Assembly: GCF_000526155.1 (NCBI RefSeq)
Contig: NZ_JAFN01000001.1
Location: 268,824-332,823 of the forward strand
Direction of reading: 5' to 3'
Source of the DNA: Deferrisoma camini S3R1
Lineage (GTDB): Bacteria; Desulfobacterota; Deferrisomatia; Deferrisomatales; Deferrisomataceae
DNA: 64,000 nt
Shown here: positions 25,002 through 34,323 of the stretch, in pieces
Position numbering within the stretch: position 1 is the first letter of the stretch
Layout: each line of letters starts with the position of its first letter
The notes under the pieces: generated by a model
Database searches by the model: none
What the model saw: the letters and a program-made list of their open reading frames with translations, nothing else
Told to the model about the DNA's origin: nothing
Position numbers and translations under genes: made by a program

Positions 25002-26354
25002 ATGCCCGTGTCCCAGCCGACGGCGCTGCCTTCCAAGGTTCCCCCCCACAGCCTCGAGGCCGAGGTGGGGGTGTTGGGCGCGGTGCTGCTGCAGAACGAC
25101 GTGCTGGCCCAGGTGGCCGAACTGATCGACCGGGACGACTTCTACCGCACGGGCCACCGGCTGATCTTCGAGGCCATGCTCGACCTGTCGGAGCGGGGCG
25201 CCCCGATCGACCTGGTCACGATCACCGAGGAGCTGCGCAAGAAGGGGGTGCTCGAAAAGGCGGGGGGCGCGGCCTACATCGGCGGCCTCACCGACCAGGT
25301 GCCCTCGGCCAGCAACGCCGAGCACTACGCCCGCATCGTGCGCGAGCGGGCCATCCAGCGAAAGCTGATCTGGGTGGCCACCGAGATCGCCAGCGAGGGG
25401 TACGACCCCGACGCGGACGTGGAGGAGTACCTGGACCGGGCCGAGCAGGAGATCTTCAAGATCACCCAGCGGAAGATCTCGCCGTCGTTCGTGCGGCTGC
25501 GCGACGTGCTCAAGGACGCGTTCGCCAAGATCGAGGAGCTCTACGAGCGCAAGGAGCTGGTGACCGGGGTGCCCACGGGGTTCCACGAGCTCGACCAGCT
25601 CACCGCTGGGCTGCAGCCCTCGGACCTGATCATCGTGGCGGGCCGGCCGGGCATGGGCAAGACCTCGTTCGTGCTGAACATCGCCCACTACGCCTCGGTG
25701 CACGAGGGGCTGCCGGTGGGGTTCTTCAGCCTCGAGATGAGCCGCGAGCAGCTCGCGGTGCGGCTGCTGTGCGCCGAGGCCCGCATCGACTCCCACCGGC
25801 TCCGGCGGGGCATGCTCAAGGACTCGGACTTCCCCAAGCTGAGCCGTGCCGCGGGCGTGCTGGCGGAGGCCCCGTTCTTCATCGACGACACCCCGGGCAT
25901 CTCCACCCTGGAGCTGCGGGCCAAGGCCCGGCGGCTCAAGGCCGAGGCCGGCCTCGAGCTGGTGATCGTGGACTACCTGCAGCTCATGCGGGCCCGGGGC
26001 AGCTACGACGTGCGCGAGCAGGAAATCAGCGAGATCTCCCGGTCCCTCAAGGCCCTGGCCAAGGAGCTGCACCTGCCGGTGATCGCCCTGTCCCAGCTCA
26101 ACCGGGGGGTGGAGAGCCGAAGCGACAAGCGGCCGCTGCTGTCGGACCTGCGGGAGTCCGGGGCCATCGAGCAGGACGCGGACGTGATCATGTTCATTTA
26201 CCGGGACGAGGTGTACAACAGCGACTCCCCCGACAAGGGCGTGGCCGAGATCATCGTGGGCAAGCAGCGCCAGGGCCCCACCGGCACCGTGAAGCTCGCG
26301 TTCCTGAACGAGTACACCGCGTTCGAGAACCTGGCCCGGGGGTATGGAGAGTAG
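25002..26354 (+). CDS. dnaB: Replicative DNA helicase DnaB
   Basis: Hexameric 5'-3' helicase at the replication fork. The N-terminal DnaG-interacting domain (SLEAEVGVLGAVLL, DFYRTGHRLIFEAM) is followed by a RecA-like domain with Walker A AGRPGMGKTSF, H1a-type FFSLEMSREQL, Walker B VIVDYLQLM and the LSQLNRGVE and RESGAIEQDADV motifs. The ATG at 25002 gives 450 aa, the normal size; a longer in-frame reading starts inside the upstream terminator. No intein is present. A 653-bp repeat-rich gap follows. Confidence 0.97.
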   Translation: MPVSQPTALPSKVPPHSLEAEVGVLGAVLLQNDVLAQVAELIDRDDFYRTGHRLIFEAMLDLSERGAPIDLVTITEELRKKGVLEKAGGAAYIGGLTDQVPSASNAEHYARIVRERAIQRKLIWVATEIASEGYDPDADVEEYLDRAEQEIFKITQRKISPSFVRLRDVLKDAFAKIEELYERKELVTGVPTGFHELDQLTAGLQPSDLIIVAGRPGMGKTSFVLNIAHYASVHEGLPVGFFSLEMSREQLAVRLLCAEARIDSHRLRRGMLKDSDFPKLSRAAGVLAEAPFFIDDTPGISTLELRAKARRLKAEAGLELVIVDYLQLMRARGSYDVREQEISEISRSLKALAKELHLPVIALSQLNRGVESRSDKRPLLSDLRESGAIEQDADVIMFIYRDEVYNSDSPDKGVAEIIVGKQRQGPTGTVKLAFLNEYTAFENLARGYGE

Positions 26355-26417
26355 CGCCGAGTGGATGTGGGAATCGTGCTTCGCAGATCCAGAAGCTCGA
26401 GTAGGCCACGGAAACCA

Positions 26418-26561
26418 CGCCCGGCGCTCCACCAGGCCCCATGCACCCGGAGAGTTGGGCGATCACTCGGAAGCCGCCCGGCCGCCTGGCTGCCCAGCCG
26501 CCCAGCGGGCCGAAGGCCCCAGACCGGCGACCGTTGACCGTAGACCGACGACCGAAGTTAC
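26418..26561 (+). repeat. MITE end fragment plus composite octamer-hairpin-heptamer repeat
   Basis: Positions 26418-26446 (CCACGCCCGGCGCTCCACCA) match the right end of the 45414-45623 element. Then octamers GCCGCCCG, GCCGCCTG, GCTGCCCA and GCCGCCCA (26473-26504), GCGGGCCGAAGGCCC (26505-26519), heptamers CAGACCG, GCGACCG, TTGACCG, TAGACCG, ACGACCG, and AAGTTAC (26555-26561). Confidence 0.85.
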
Positions 26562-26641
26562 ATGGAAGCCCCCATCGGCCGCTGCGCGACCCTACAACGG
26601 AGAAGGGAAACTTGCGTTGGTCCGGGGCCATTGCTGGCGGA

Positions 26642-26825
26642 GGGCATGGGGCCTGCTTCCGGCCGCGCGCGAAGCCGGGCATCGGGATTCGCCGCGCAGG
26701 CACGGGGCACCGGCGGTGGCTTCGTGACAGAGCGGCCGACACGAACGATTTCACGGTGCGCGCGGTGGAGGCGCTGCGCGGCGAGCCAAGGAGCCGCGCG
26801 CGGCTCTCCAGCAGACCCCATGCCC
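26642..26825 (+). mobile_element. MITE-like element, copy 2
   Basis: Inverted ends GGGCATGGGGCCTGCT (26642-26657) and AGCAGACCCCATGCCC (26810-26825), one mismatch. The interior is colinear with copy 1 at 22142-22343, sharing CGAAGCCGGGCAT, TTCGCCGCGCAGGCACGG and GGCGCTGCGCGGCGAGC. Divergence between the copies is high in the middle, so both are old. Confidence 0.65.
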
Positions 26826-26906
26826 CCGAGCTTTGGCGCGGTTCGAGAGCCGCCCAGCGGGCCGAAGGCCCCAGACCGGCGACCGATGACCGGAGACCGA
26901 AGTTAC
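26826..26906 (+). repeat. Composite octamer-hairpin-heptamer repeat (second copy in this gap)
   Basis: CCCGAGCTTTGGCGCGG (26826-26842), one octamer GCCGCCCA (26849), GCGGGCCGAAGGCCC (26857-26871), four GACCG heptamers and AAGTTAC (26900-26906). It is the second such unit within 350 bp, so the dnaB-tatA gap carries a partial duplication of the repeat cassette. No gene is seen in 26355-27007. Confidence 0.85.
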
Positions 26907-27007
26907 GCGGAAGTCCGGTAGTGTCCAGACCCCGGCCGTGGTAGAGTACCGCCCCGGCGCGGTCCGGTGAGAACGACGAAAACCCCTTGCGATCGGAGGA
27001 ATGGCCC

Positions 27008-27238
27008 ATGTTCGGAATGCCCGGGGGCTCGGAGTGGCTGATCATCCTGCTCATCGTGCTGGTGATCTTCGGGGGCAAGAAGATCCCGGAGCTCATGGGG
27101 GGGCTGGGCAAGGGGATCAAGAGCTTCAAGAAGGCCATGAACGAGCCCGACGCCATCGACGTGACGCCTGAGAAGAAGGAGGAGATCCCCCACGAGGCGG
27201 CCAAGGAGGACGAGGGGGAGAAGAAGACTCAGGCCTGA
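27008..27238 (+). CDS. tatA: Sec-independent translocase subunit TatA/E
   Basis: A 76-aa membrane protein: a short periplasmic N-terminus ([10 protein letters not shown]), one membrane helix ([19 protein letters not shown]), the FGGKKIPEL hinge and an amphipathic helix ([13 protein letters not shown]), then an acidic/basic tail. This is the pore-forming TatA plan. The CGGAGGA ribosome site 7 nt before 27008 decides the start over an out-of-frame ATG at 27001. No tatB or tatC is adjacent. Confidence 0.93.
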   Translation: MFGMPGGSEWLIILLIVLVIFGGKKIPELMGGLGKGIKSFKKAMNEPDAIDVTPEKKEEIPHEAAKEDEGEKKTQA

Positions 27239-27969
27239 TCGCCTTCCCTTCTCCAGGCCAGGATCCGAAGGGCTCCGTCCCGCACCGCGGGGTGGAGCCC
27301 TTTGTCTTGGGCCACCTCCTCCAGCAGGGGGCGGGGCTGGCCGAGCAGAAGGGGCCGAACGAGCCGGGGCGGGGCAAAGGGGTTGCGGACCACGGCCCGC
27401 TGCACGGCCGGCCGGACGATCCATGCCTCGGCCCGGGCGAGGTGGCCGAACACGGCCTGCCGGGCCGGCCGGCGGCTGGCCAGGGCCACCACCTCGGCCT
27501 CGCGCAGCCTGGGGTTGCGCAGGAGCTCCCGCACCACCCGGGGGTCGGGGTCGGTGAGGAGCCGCTCGAGCAGAGGGGTCCGAAGCCCCCGGGCGGCCGC
27601 CTTGCGAAGGCCCAGGGTGTGGGCCTCCACGGCCGGGTCGGGCGGCAGGCCCAGCTCCCCGGAACGGACCGGCCTCCCGGGAAACTCCAGCAGGAACATC
27701 GCGCCGTCCAGGTCGAGGCGGCGGGCGGCGTCCAGGACCTGGGCGAGGCGGCCGGGCCCGGCCCGTCGGGAGAGGTCGTCCAGGTCGAGCAGGGCCAGCA
27801 CGGCCGCAAGCCCGGCCGGCTCCCGCCGGGCGGCCGCTCGCACGGCCGCGTCCAGGTTTCGGGCCGTTTCGGGGGGCGACTCCGAGCGGATCGCCTCGGC
27901 CCACAGGGCCCGGCGGACCTCCAGGCCCGCCAGGGCCGCGATCCGGCGGTAACAGGGTCCCGGGCTCAT
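27229..27969 (-). CDS. HEAT/leucine-rich-variant repeat protein, unknown function
   Basis: The ATG at 27969 overlaps the ABC-F stop (ATGA), giving 246 aa. The sequence is helical, with LRV/HEAT-like repeats such as [21 protein letters not shown] and its neighbours (about 135-205). No catalytic motif is seen. It runs convergently into tatA with a 10-bp overlap, and tatA's terminator hairpin lies in its 3' coding end. Downstream gene of the ABC-F operon. Confidence 0.65.
   Translation of the reverse strand: MSPGPCYRRIAALAGLEVRRALWAEAIRSESPPETARNLDAAVRAAARREPAGLAAVLALLDLDDLSRRAGPGRLAQVLDAARRLDLDGAMFLLEFPGRPVRSGELGLPPDPAVEAHTLGLRKAAARGLRTPLLERLLTDPDPRVVRELLRNPRLREAEVVALASRRPARQAVFGHLARAEAWIVRPAVQRAVVRNPFAPPRLVRPLLLGQPRPLLEEVAQDKGLHPAVRDGALRILAWRREGDQA
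27268..27308 (+). terminator. tatA terminator hairpin inside the convergent gene
   Basis: A 9-bp perfect stem AAGGGCTCC (27268-27276) / GGAGCCCTT (27294-27302) encloses an inner CCCGC-ACC-GCGGG stem and is followed by TTTGTCTT. It lies 30 bp after the tatA stop, within the coding sequence of the convergent repeat protein. Confidence 0.65.
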
Positions 27970-29915
27970 CCGGCCTCGGCCTCCGCCTCCCTCGTCACCC
28001 GCTCGAGCTCCTCCGCCGCCAGCTCCCACCGAGCGGTCAGGGTCTCCACCTCTTGGGCCAGCTCCGCCCGTTCCCGGGCCAGGCCGGCGGCCCGGTCCGG
28101 GTCGGAGTAGGTATCGGGCCGGGCGAGCTCGGCCTCCACCTCGGCCAGCCGGGCCTCGGCCCGGGTGATCGCGTCCTCCAGCTCCTCCACCCGTCGGCGC
28201 AGGGGCGCGGTGCGCTCCCGGAGCGCCAGGCGGCGCTCGGCCTCGCGGCGCCGGAGGTCCTTGCGGCTCGGCCGGCCGGCCCCCGGGGCCGGAGCCGGTC
28301 CGGCCGGGGCCGGTTCGTCAGCGGCCCGCACCCGCACGAAGTCGTCGTAGTTGCCGGGGTGGGAGTCCACGCGGCCGTCCTCCACGTACAGCACCCGGCT
28401 GGCCACCCGGTTGATCAGGTCCCGGTCGTGGGTGATGAGGCACACGGTGCCGGTGAAGGACGCCATGGCCTCCTTGAGCACGGCGCAGGCCTGGATGTCC
28501 AGGTGGTTGGTGGGCTCGTCCAGGAGGAGGAAGTTCCCGGGCGCCGCCAGCAGGCGGGCCAGCACGAGCCGGCTCTTCTCGCCCCCGGAGAGCACCTCCA
28601 CGCGCTTGTCCACGGCGTCGTCCGAGAAGAGGAACCCGCCGAGCAGGGTGCGCGCCTCGAGCTCGCCCGCCACGGTGGGTAGGCGCAGGATCTCCTCCAG
28701 CACGGTGCGGCCGGGCTCCAGCTGGTCCAGGTGGTGCTGGGCGAAGTACCCCACGGTCACGTTGTGTCCGTAGCGGATGCGGCCCCGGGTGGGGGGCAGC
28801 ACCCCGGCCAGGAGCTTGAGCAGGGTGGACTTGCCCGCGCCGTTGGGGCCGATGAGGGCCACCTTCTCGCCCCGGTCGATCCTCAGGTCGAGGCCCCGGT
28901 ACACGGGCCGGCCGCCGTAGCCGGCCTCCACGCCCTCCAGCTCCACCACGGTGCGGCCGCTGCGCAGGGGCTGGGGAAACCGGAACGTGAGCCCGGCCGA
29001 GCGGGGCGGAGGCGGGGGGGGAGGCGGCTCCTTCTCCAATTGCTTGAGCCGCGACTGGACCTGGCGGGCCTTGGTGGCCTTGGCCCGAAACCGCTCCACG
29101 AACCGTTCGGTCTGGGCCCGGCGCCGCAGGTAGCTCTCGTAGGCGGCCCGGGCCGCCGCCTCCCGCTGGGCCCGCTCGTGTTCGTACCGGGTGTAGTCGC
29201 CCCGGCACACCACGGCCCCTCCGCCCTCCAGGGCGATCACCCCCCGGACGACCCGGTCGAGGAACGCCACGTCGTGGCTGACCAGAAGGAACGCGCTGGG
29301 GCTCTCGGCCAGGAACCCCTCCAGCCACTCCAGGGACACGATGTCCAGGTGGTTGGTGGGCTCGTCCAGCAGGATCAGGTCGGGCTCACGCAGCAGGATC
29401 CGGGCCATGGCGGCCCGCATGCGCCACCCGCCGGAGAACGTGGGCAGGGGCCGGTCCAGGTCGTCGGCCGAGAACCCCAGGCCGTGGAGGATCCGCTCGG
29501 CCCGGGCCCGCAGCCGGTACCCGCCCAGGTGCTCGAACCGGGTCTGGAGCCAGCCGTACCGGTCCAGGAGCTCCGGATCGTCCCCGCCCCGTGCCAGCCG
29601 GGCTTCGGCCTCCCGGAGCTCGGACTCCACGGCCCGCAGGTCTTCGGCCACGTCCTCGACGTAGGCGAGCAGCGAGGCCTCCGGGGGGGCCGGGATCTCC
29701 TGGGGCAGGTACCCGACGGCCAGCCCCCTGCGGCGCAGCAGCCGGCCGCCGTCGGGGGGCTCGCGGCCGGCCAGGATGCGCAGGATGGTGGTCTTGCCCG
29801 AGCCGTTGGGCCCAACCAGGGCCCAGCGCTCCCCCTCGGCGATCCGGAACGACACCCCGGCCAGGACCTCGCGGCCGCCGTAGACCTTGCGGACGCCCCG
29901 GGCCTCGACCAGCAC
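27966..29915 (-). CDS. ABC-F family ATPase (YheS/Uup type)
   Basis: Soluble duplicated ATPase that acts on ribosomes rather than in transport. Two nucleotide-binding domains: Walker A GPNGSGKTT and GPNGAGKST, signatures FSGGWRMRAAMARIL and LSGGEKSRLVLARLL, and DEPTNHLDI twice. The linker between the domains is charged and helical, and the C-terminal about 110 residues form a coiled coil (RREAERRLALRE...). The 649-aa length is that of YheS/Uup. There is no membrane domain. The GTG start lies 3 bp after the hydrolase stop, and the downstream gene overlaps by 4 bp. Confidence 0.92.
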   Translation of the reverse strand: MLVEARGVRKVYGGREVLAGVSFRIAEGERWALVGPNGSGKTTILRILAGREPPDGGRLLRRRGLAVGYLPQEIPAPPEASLLAYVEDVAEDLRAVESELREAEARLARGGDDPELLDRYGWLQTRFEHLGGYRLRARAERILHGLGFSADDLDRPLPTFSGGWRMRAAMARILLREPDLILLDEPTNHLDIVSLEWLEGFLAESPSAFLLVSHDVAFLDRVVRGVIALEGGGAVVCRGDYTRYEHERAQREAAARAAYESYLRRRAQTERFVERFRAKATKARQVQSRLKQLEKEPPPPPPPPRSAGLTFRFPQPLRSGRTVVELEGVEAGYGGRPVYRGLDLRIDRGEKVALIGPNGAGKSTLLKLLAGVLPPTRGRIRYGHNVTVGYFAQHHLDQLEPGRTVLEEILRLPTVAGELEARTLLGGFLFSDDAVDKRVEVLSGGEKSRLVLARLLAAPGNFLLLDEPTNHLDIQACAVLKEAMASFTGTVCLITHDRDLINRVASRVLYVEDGRVDSHPGNYDDFVRVRAADEPAPAGPAPAPGAGRPSRKDLRRREAERRLALRERTAPLRRRVEELEDAITRAEARLAEVEAELARPDTYSDPDRAAGLARERAELAQEVETLTARWELAAEELERVTREAEAEAG

Positions 29916-29918
29916 GGG

Positions 29919-30686
29919 TCAGCTCCCGCCCGCGCCGGCCCACACCTCGTCGACGGACCGGTACAGCAGCCCGAGGCCGGTCGGGTCGGACAGGCGGTGG
30001 TCGCCCCCCTTCACCAGGATCACCCGTGCGTCCGGGGTGGCCAGGGCTTCGGCCAGGCGCACCGAGAGCGTCCAGGGCACCTGGTCGTCGGCCAGGCCGT
30101 GCAGGAGCCGGGCGGGGCCGTCGAGGGGGATCGGGCCGTCCAGGACCCGCCGGGCCCGGCCGTCGTCCAGGAGCTGCCGGGTGATGACGGTGGGCTCGGG
30201 GCCGTAGGGGTTGGGGACGAGAATCCGGCCCGCGCGACGGAGCCGCTCCCGGGCATCGGGATCGAGATGGGGCTCCACCAGCTCGGCCGTGAAGTCGGGC
30301 GCGGCCGCCACCGTGACCAGGCCCCGCACGCGGTCCGGCCGCTCCCGGATCACCAGGGAGGCGACCCATCCCCCCATGCTGGATCCCACCAGCACCACGG
30401 GGCCTCGGGCCACCCGGTCGAGCACGGCCAGGGCGTCCCGGGTCCACGAGCCCACGGTCTGGTCCTCGAACCGCCCCCCCGAGGCGCCGTGGCCGGCGTA
30501 GTCGAACCGCACGTACGCCGTGCCCCGCCGCCGGCAGTGGGCCTCCAGCGCGGTGGCCTTGGTGCCGTCCATGGTCGAGGTGAACCCCCCGCAGAACACC
30601 ACCCACGGGAGCCGGCCGGCCACGGCCCGATAGGCCAGGGGCGGCCGGCCGGGGCGCTCGAGGACGCCGGGGTGCTCAGAGCTCAT
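29919..30686 (-). CDS. Alpha/beta hydrolase
   Basis: A 255-aa serine hydrolase. It has an oxyanion segment WVVFCGGFTSTMDG, FDYAGHGASGG, the nucleophile elbow VLVGSSMGGW (Ser near 104), Asp in HGLADDQVPW and His in KGGDHRLSDP, the complete catalytic triad. The pattern is close to ABHD10/YqiA-like esterases and thioesterases. The first codons overlap the end of the FmdB-like gene by 11 bp. Substrate unknown. Confidence 0.85.
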   Translation of the reverse strand: MSSEHPGVLERPGRPPLAYRAVAGRLPWVVFCGGFTSTMDGTKATALEAHCRRRGTAYVRFDYAGHGASGGRFEDQTVGSWTRDALAVLDRVARGPVVLVGSSMGGWVASLVIRERPDRVRGLVTVAAAPDFTAELVEPHLDPDARERLRRAGRILVPNPYGPEPTVITRQLLDDGRARRVLDGPIPLDGPARLLHGLADDQVPWTLSVRLAEALATPDARVILVKGGDHRLSDPTGLGLLYRSVDEVWAGAGGS

Positions 30687-31185
30687 AGAGGGTGTCGTCC
30701 ACTTCGGGCGGGAGCAGGCGGCGCTTCAGGGCCTTCCACCGGGGGCCGGCGCCGGCCGCCCCGGTGAACGGGTCCTCCTCCTCGAGCACGTCGCCCATCT
30801 CCTCCTCGATCCGGTCGGGGTCCTCGCCCGCCTCCATCCGGCGGATCGCCTCCTCCATGCCGGGGCCCAGGTTCATGCCGGTGGCGTCGTAGAGCTTGCG
30901 CATCAGCCGGGCCACCTGGCGCGGGTCGTCCTCGTCGATGGAGTCGGCCTCGGCCGCCAGGCTCTCCATGGCCTGCTCCAAGCGGGTCTCGTCGATGTCG
31001 GGCAGGTCGTCCTCGCCGCCGCCGTCGTCCTTGCGGCCCTTGGAGATGGCGAACAGCGAGACCCGGCGCTCGAGGTCCTCGCGGCCGCACCGGGGGCAGT
31101 CCGGCCGACGGTCGGCGCCGGGCCGGCGGGCCAGGAAGTTGAAGATCACGTGGCAGTCGGGGCAGTAGAACTCGTACACCGGCAT
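30676..31185 (-). CDS. FmdB-type zinc-ribbon protein with acidic C-terminal region
   Basis: The N-terminal 45 residues are the FmdB/CxxC_CxxC regulatory zinc ribbon (MPVYEFYCPDCHVIF, then CPRCG). The rest of the 169-aa protein is acidic and helical (DETRLEQAMESLAAEAD, MEEAIRRMEAGEDPDRIEEE), longer than simple FmdB proteins of about 80-110 aa. CAGGAGGAG precedes the ATG. It is first in the operon with the hydrolase and ABC-F gene. Confidence 0.8.
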   Translation of the reverse strand: MPVYEFYCPDCHVIFNFLARRPGADRRPDCPRCGREDLERRVSLFAISKGRKDDGGGEDDLPDIDETRLEQAMESLAAEADSIDEDDPRQVARLMRKLYDATGMNLGPGMEEAIRRMEAGEDPDRIEEEMGDVLEEEDPFTGAAGAGPRWKALKRRLLPPEVDDTLYEL

Positions 31186-31247
31186 GATCGACTCCTCCTG
31201 CCGTGGGGTTCCGGAACGCCGAATAATGGGCCCGGCCGGCCGAAAGG

Positions 31248-33581
31248 TCAACCGCTGCGCTTCCTGCCTCCCCATCCCAGGGGGCCGGCTGCGGCCGCCA
31301 CGAGGTAGGCGGCCGCAGCCAGGCCGAGCACGGCCCGCCGGCCCTGCTCGGCCGTGAGGAACCCGGCCAGGGCCGCTCCCCACACCGACGCAAACCCGTT
31401 GACCCCCCAGGCCCAGGGGACCCGCTCGGGGTCGTGGCGGGCCACGGCCGAGAGCCCGGAGGGAAACGGCCGGCCCAGGGCCCAGCCCGTCGCGGCCACC
31501 ACGGCGGCCGCGGCCGCGAACCGAAGCGCGCCTCCCGTCCCCTCGACGGCCAGGCGAAGGGGGCCCAGGCCGAGCCCCAGGCCGGCGGCCGCGGCCGCGC
31601 AGGCGAGGGCGCTTTGGCGGGGAGACGCGCCGCGGCTGCGTGCCGCCCCAGCCCCGGCGGCCGCCAGGAGCCCGGCCAGGGCCAGGCCCGCCCCGGCCGT
31701 GGGATCGCCGAGCACCCGGCCCAGGGTCTCCACCAAAGCCACCTCGCAGCCCATGAACCCCACCCCGATTCCGCCGAAGTACCAGCCGGAGCGTCCGGCT
31801 CCCCGGAGCCCCTGGCGGGCCAGGGGGACGAGGATCGTCAGGCCGCCGAACACGACCGCGAGCCCGATTGCGGCGGCCTGGACCAAGGGCTCGCCCTCCA
31901 CCAACCCGGCCCCGCCCATCCGCCGGGCCCCCAGCCATTCGGAAAGCCGGCCCCATCGCAGGGTACGCCCCAGGCCGGGGCGGTCGTCGGTGACCGCCCC
32001 GATGCGGAAGGGGTACCGGCTCTCGAACCCCTGCCGGTCCCCCTTCAGGATCTCCCGGGCGGCTTCGAAGAACCACGGCCGGTCGAGGCGGTGCCAGCGG
32101 TTGGCCCAGGCCGGGTCCATGCCCGGGACCCACACCAGGTCGAACCCGGCCCGGTCGCACAGGGCCCGGACGCGGCCGATGTCGCGGTCGGTGAAGCCGT
32201 CCGGGGCCGCCAAGATCTGGACCGCCCCCCACGACCGCACGAAGACCACGCACCGAGCGGGGGGCGCCCGGCCGACCCGTTCCAGGGCCGCGGCCAAGGT
32301 GGACAGCACCTGCAGGCACGTCCTGGGCGGGACCTCGGCCCCGGCCGAAACCGACAGGAGGCCCCCCTCGGTCAGCCGCCCCAGGGCAAGGGTCGTCCCC
32401 TCGACCGTGATCAGGTCCGCAGGGGGGCCGGCCCGGCGGAACGGGCCGGGCGCCGCCACGTCGATCACGTCGAACCGGTCCCGGGTTCGGGCCAGGAACC
32501 CCCGGGGATCCGCCCACACCCACCGGATCGCTCCCCCGGTTCGGGGCACGCCGGCCGGGAGCCGGACGGGTTCCACCGCGGCCACCTTTGCCGCGCCCAG
32601 CCAGAGGGCGGCCCCGGGCCGGAACCCGAGCCCTGCCTCGAGCACCAGGGCCGAGGCTCCGGGCCTCAGGCGGTAGGCCAAGGCCCAGGGCAGGCAGGCC
32701 GCGGCCGCCCATCGGCGTTCGGGAAACGGCACGGCATCCAGGAACTCGCCGCCGAGGAACGCGGCCGCGGACGGCGGCGGGTCGTCGGGGCAGGTCAGGC
32801 TGAGCCCCGGCGCGTGGCGCAGGGGCACCCGGTCCGATGCCACGACGGTCATCCGGCCCCACGCGGTCCAGCGGTCGGCCAGGGCCCGCGCGCCCTGGCC
32901 CGCCAGGGCCTGGGACACGGGCTTGTACGGAGAGATCGCAGGCTCCAGCATCCGGGCCGGCCACAGGCCGGCCGTAAGGACTCCCATCGCCACCAGCACC
33001 CCGGCCGGCCGCCGGGCCGGGGCCGCCAGGGCGGCCGCTGCGAACCCCAGGGCCATCACCCCCCGGAGCCCCGCGCCCGGAGGGGCCACGTGCACGAACC
33101 CCACCGCCAGGGCCGCCCCCAGGGCCGCGCCGGCCAGATCCCACCCGTACACGCGGCCGGCTCGGCGGCCGTGAAGCCGGTACACCAGGCCCAGCCCGAA
33201 CGCGGCCAGAAAGAACGGCACGGCCAGCACCAGGTAGACGCCGGTGAGGCCGATCCACGGTTCCAGGGACCAGGGTAGCTCCAGGGGGTTGACCGGAACG
33301 GCCTCGGCCACGGCAAAGGCCGCGGGGGCGGCGAGCCCGAACCCGCAGGCCGCGCCCGGGTAGAGCCGGCCGAACCGGGGCACGGCCCGGCGCTGCACCA
33401 GCGCCAGGGTCGTGCCGGCCGCGCCGTAGCCCAGCAGGGCCAGGCTGATCACCGCGCCGGTGACCGGCGCCCACAGCTTGAGGGGAAGCAGCCGCAGGAG
33501 AAGGAGCTCGTATCCCAGCACCGCGGCCGACAGCGCCGCCACCGATGCGAGCAGGGGGAGGGGGATCCGCTGCCGCTCCAT
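31248..33581 (-). CDS. Spermidine synthase-like polytopic membrane protein
   Basis: A 777-aa protein with an N-terminal block of about seven membrane helices, a central soluble domain resembling the spermidine synthase/SAM fold (ASALVLEAGLGFRPGAALW, KVAAVEPVR, DRFDVIDVAAPG, LITVEGTTLALGRLTEGGLL) and a C-terminal block of membrane helices. This organisation is known as membrane-embedded SpeE-like proteins of unknown substrate. The SAM glycine motif is degenerate (EAGLGFRPG), so catalytic activity is doubtful. It starts 11 bp upstream of nothing else on this strand and is followed by the FmdB-like gene. Confidence 0.75.
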   Translation of the reverse strand: MERQRIPLPLLASVAALSAAVLGYELLLLRLLPLKLWAPVTGAVISLALLGYGAAGTTLALVQRRAVPRFGRLYPGAACGFGLAAPAAFAVAEAVPVNPLELPWSLEPWIGLTGVYLVLAVPFFLAAFGLGLVYRLHGRRAGRVYGWDLAGAALGAALAVGFVHVAPPGAGLRGVMALGFAAAALAAPARRPAGVLVAMGVLTAGLWPARMLEPAISPYKPVSQALAGQGARALADRWTAWGRMTVVASDRVPLRHAPGLSLTCPDDPPPSAAAFLGGEFLDAVPFPERRWAAAACLPWALAYRLRPGASALVLEAGLGFRPGAALWLGAAKVAAVEPVRLPAGVPRTGGAIRWVWADPRGFLARTRDRFDVIDVAAPGPFRRAGPPADLITVEGTTLALGRLTEGGLLSVSAGAEVPPRTCLQVLSTLAAALERVGRAPPARCVVFVRSWGAVQILAAPDGFTDRDIGRVRALCDRAGFDLVWVPGMDPAWANRWHRLDRPWFFEAAREILKGDRQGFESRYPFRIGAVTDDRPGLGRTLRWGRLSEWLGARRMGGAGLVEGEPLVQAAAIGLAVVFGGLTILVPLARQGLRGAGRSGWYFGGIGVGFMGCEVALVETLGRVLGDPTAGAGLALAGLLAAAGAGAARSRGASPRQSALACAAAAAGLGLGLGPLRLAVEGTGGALRFAAAAAVVAATGWALGRPFPSGLSAVARHDPERVPWAWGVNGFASVWGAALAGFLTAEQGRRAVLGLAAAAYLVAAAAGPLGWGGRKRSG

Positions 33582-33591
33582 GGCGGCGCGG

Positions 33592-34323
33592 TCACAGCCG
33601 GCCGCCGCCGGTGAGGGGCACGAACCGCACGGGAAGGACCTCCCGGCTCGAGACCCGTCCGTCCGCGGCCTTCTCGACCACCGTGAGGGTCTGCACCCGG
33701 AACGCCCCGCCCACCGGGATCACCATTCGGCCGCCGGGTCTGAGCTGGCGGACCAGGGGCGGGGGCACGTGGTCGGCCGCGGCCGTGACCAGGATGGCGT
33801 CGAACGGCGCGTGCTCGGGCCACCCGTAGTAGCCGTCGCCCAGGCGCACCCGCACCCGGTCGTAGCCCAAACGGCGGAGCCGCCGGCGGGCCGCCTCGGC
33901 CAGGGCCGGGATGATCTCCACCGTGAACACCCGGCACCCCAGGGCCGCCAGCACGGCGGCCTGGTACCCCGACCCCGTGCCCACCTCGAGCACCCGGTCC
34001 CCCGGCCCGACCCCGGCCAGGTCGGTCATGAGGGCCACGATGTAGGGCTGGGAGATGGTCTGGCCGTACCCGATGGGCAGCGGGCGGTTCTCGTAGGCCC
34101 GGTCCTTCCACTCGGGCGGCACGAACTCGTGGCGCGGCACCCGGGCCAGGGCCTCCATCACCGCCGGGGCGAGCCGGTCCCGGCCGATCCGGGCCCGGGT
34201 GGCCGCCACGTCCGCCTCCACGGCCCGGATCATTCTCGCCCGCGCCCGGGCGTAGGGGTCGCCGGCCCGGGCGGTCCCCGCCGCGACCAGGAGCACTAAG
34301 GCGCCCCCCAGGAGGCGTCTCAT
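33592..34323 (-). CDS. pcm: Exported protein-L-isoaspartate O-methyltransferase
   Basis: Repairs isoaspartyl residues by SAM-dependent methylation. It has RVPRHEFVPPEWKDRAYEN, YGQTISQPYIVALM (the PCMT signature) and the SAM motif VLEVGTGSGYQAAVL. Starting at 34323 it has a signal peptide (MRRLLGGALVLLVAAGTARA), so unlike the usual cytosolic enzyme it would be exported; SAM supply outside the cytoplasm is then a puzzle. The ATGA overlap with the upstream DUF2784 gene fixes the start. Length 243 aa includes the signal. Confidence 0.85.
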   Translation of the reverse strand: MRRLLGGALVLLVAAGTARAGDPYARARARMIRAVEADVAATRARIGRDRLAPAVMEALARVPRHEFVPPEWKDRAYENRPLPIGYGQTISQPYIVALMTDLAGVGPGDRVLEVGTGSGYQAAVLAALGCRVFTVEIIPALAEAARRRLRRLGYDRVRVRLGDGYYGWPEHAPFDAILVTAAADHVPPPLVRQLRPGGRMVIPVGGAFRVQTLTVVEKAADGRVSSREVLPVRFVPLTGGGRL

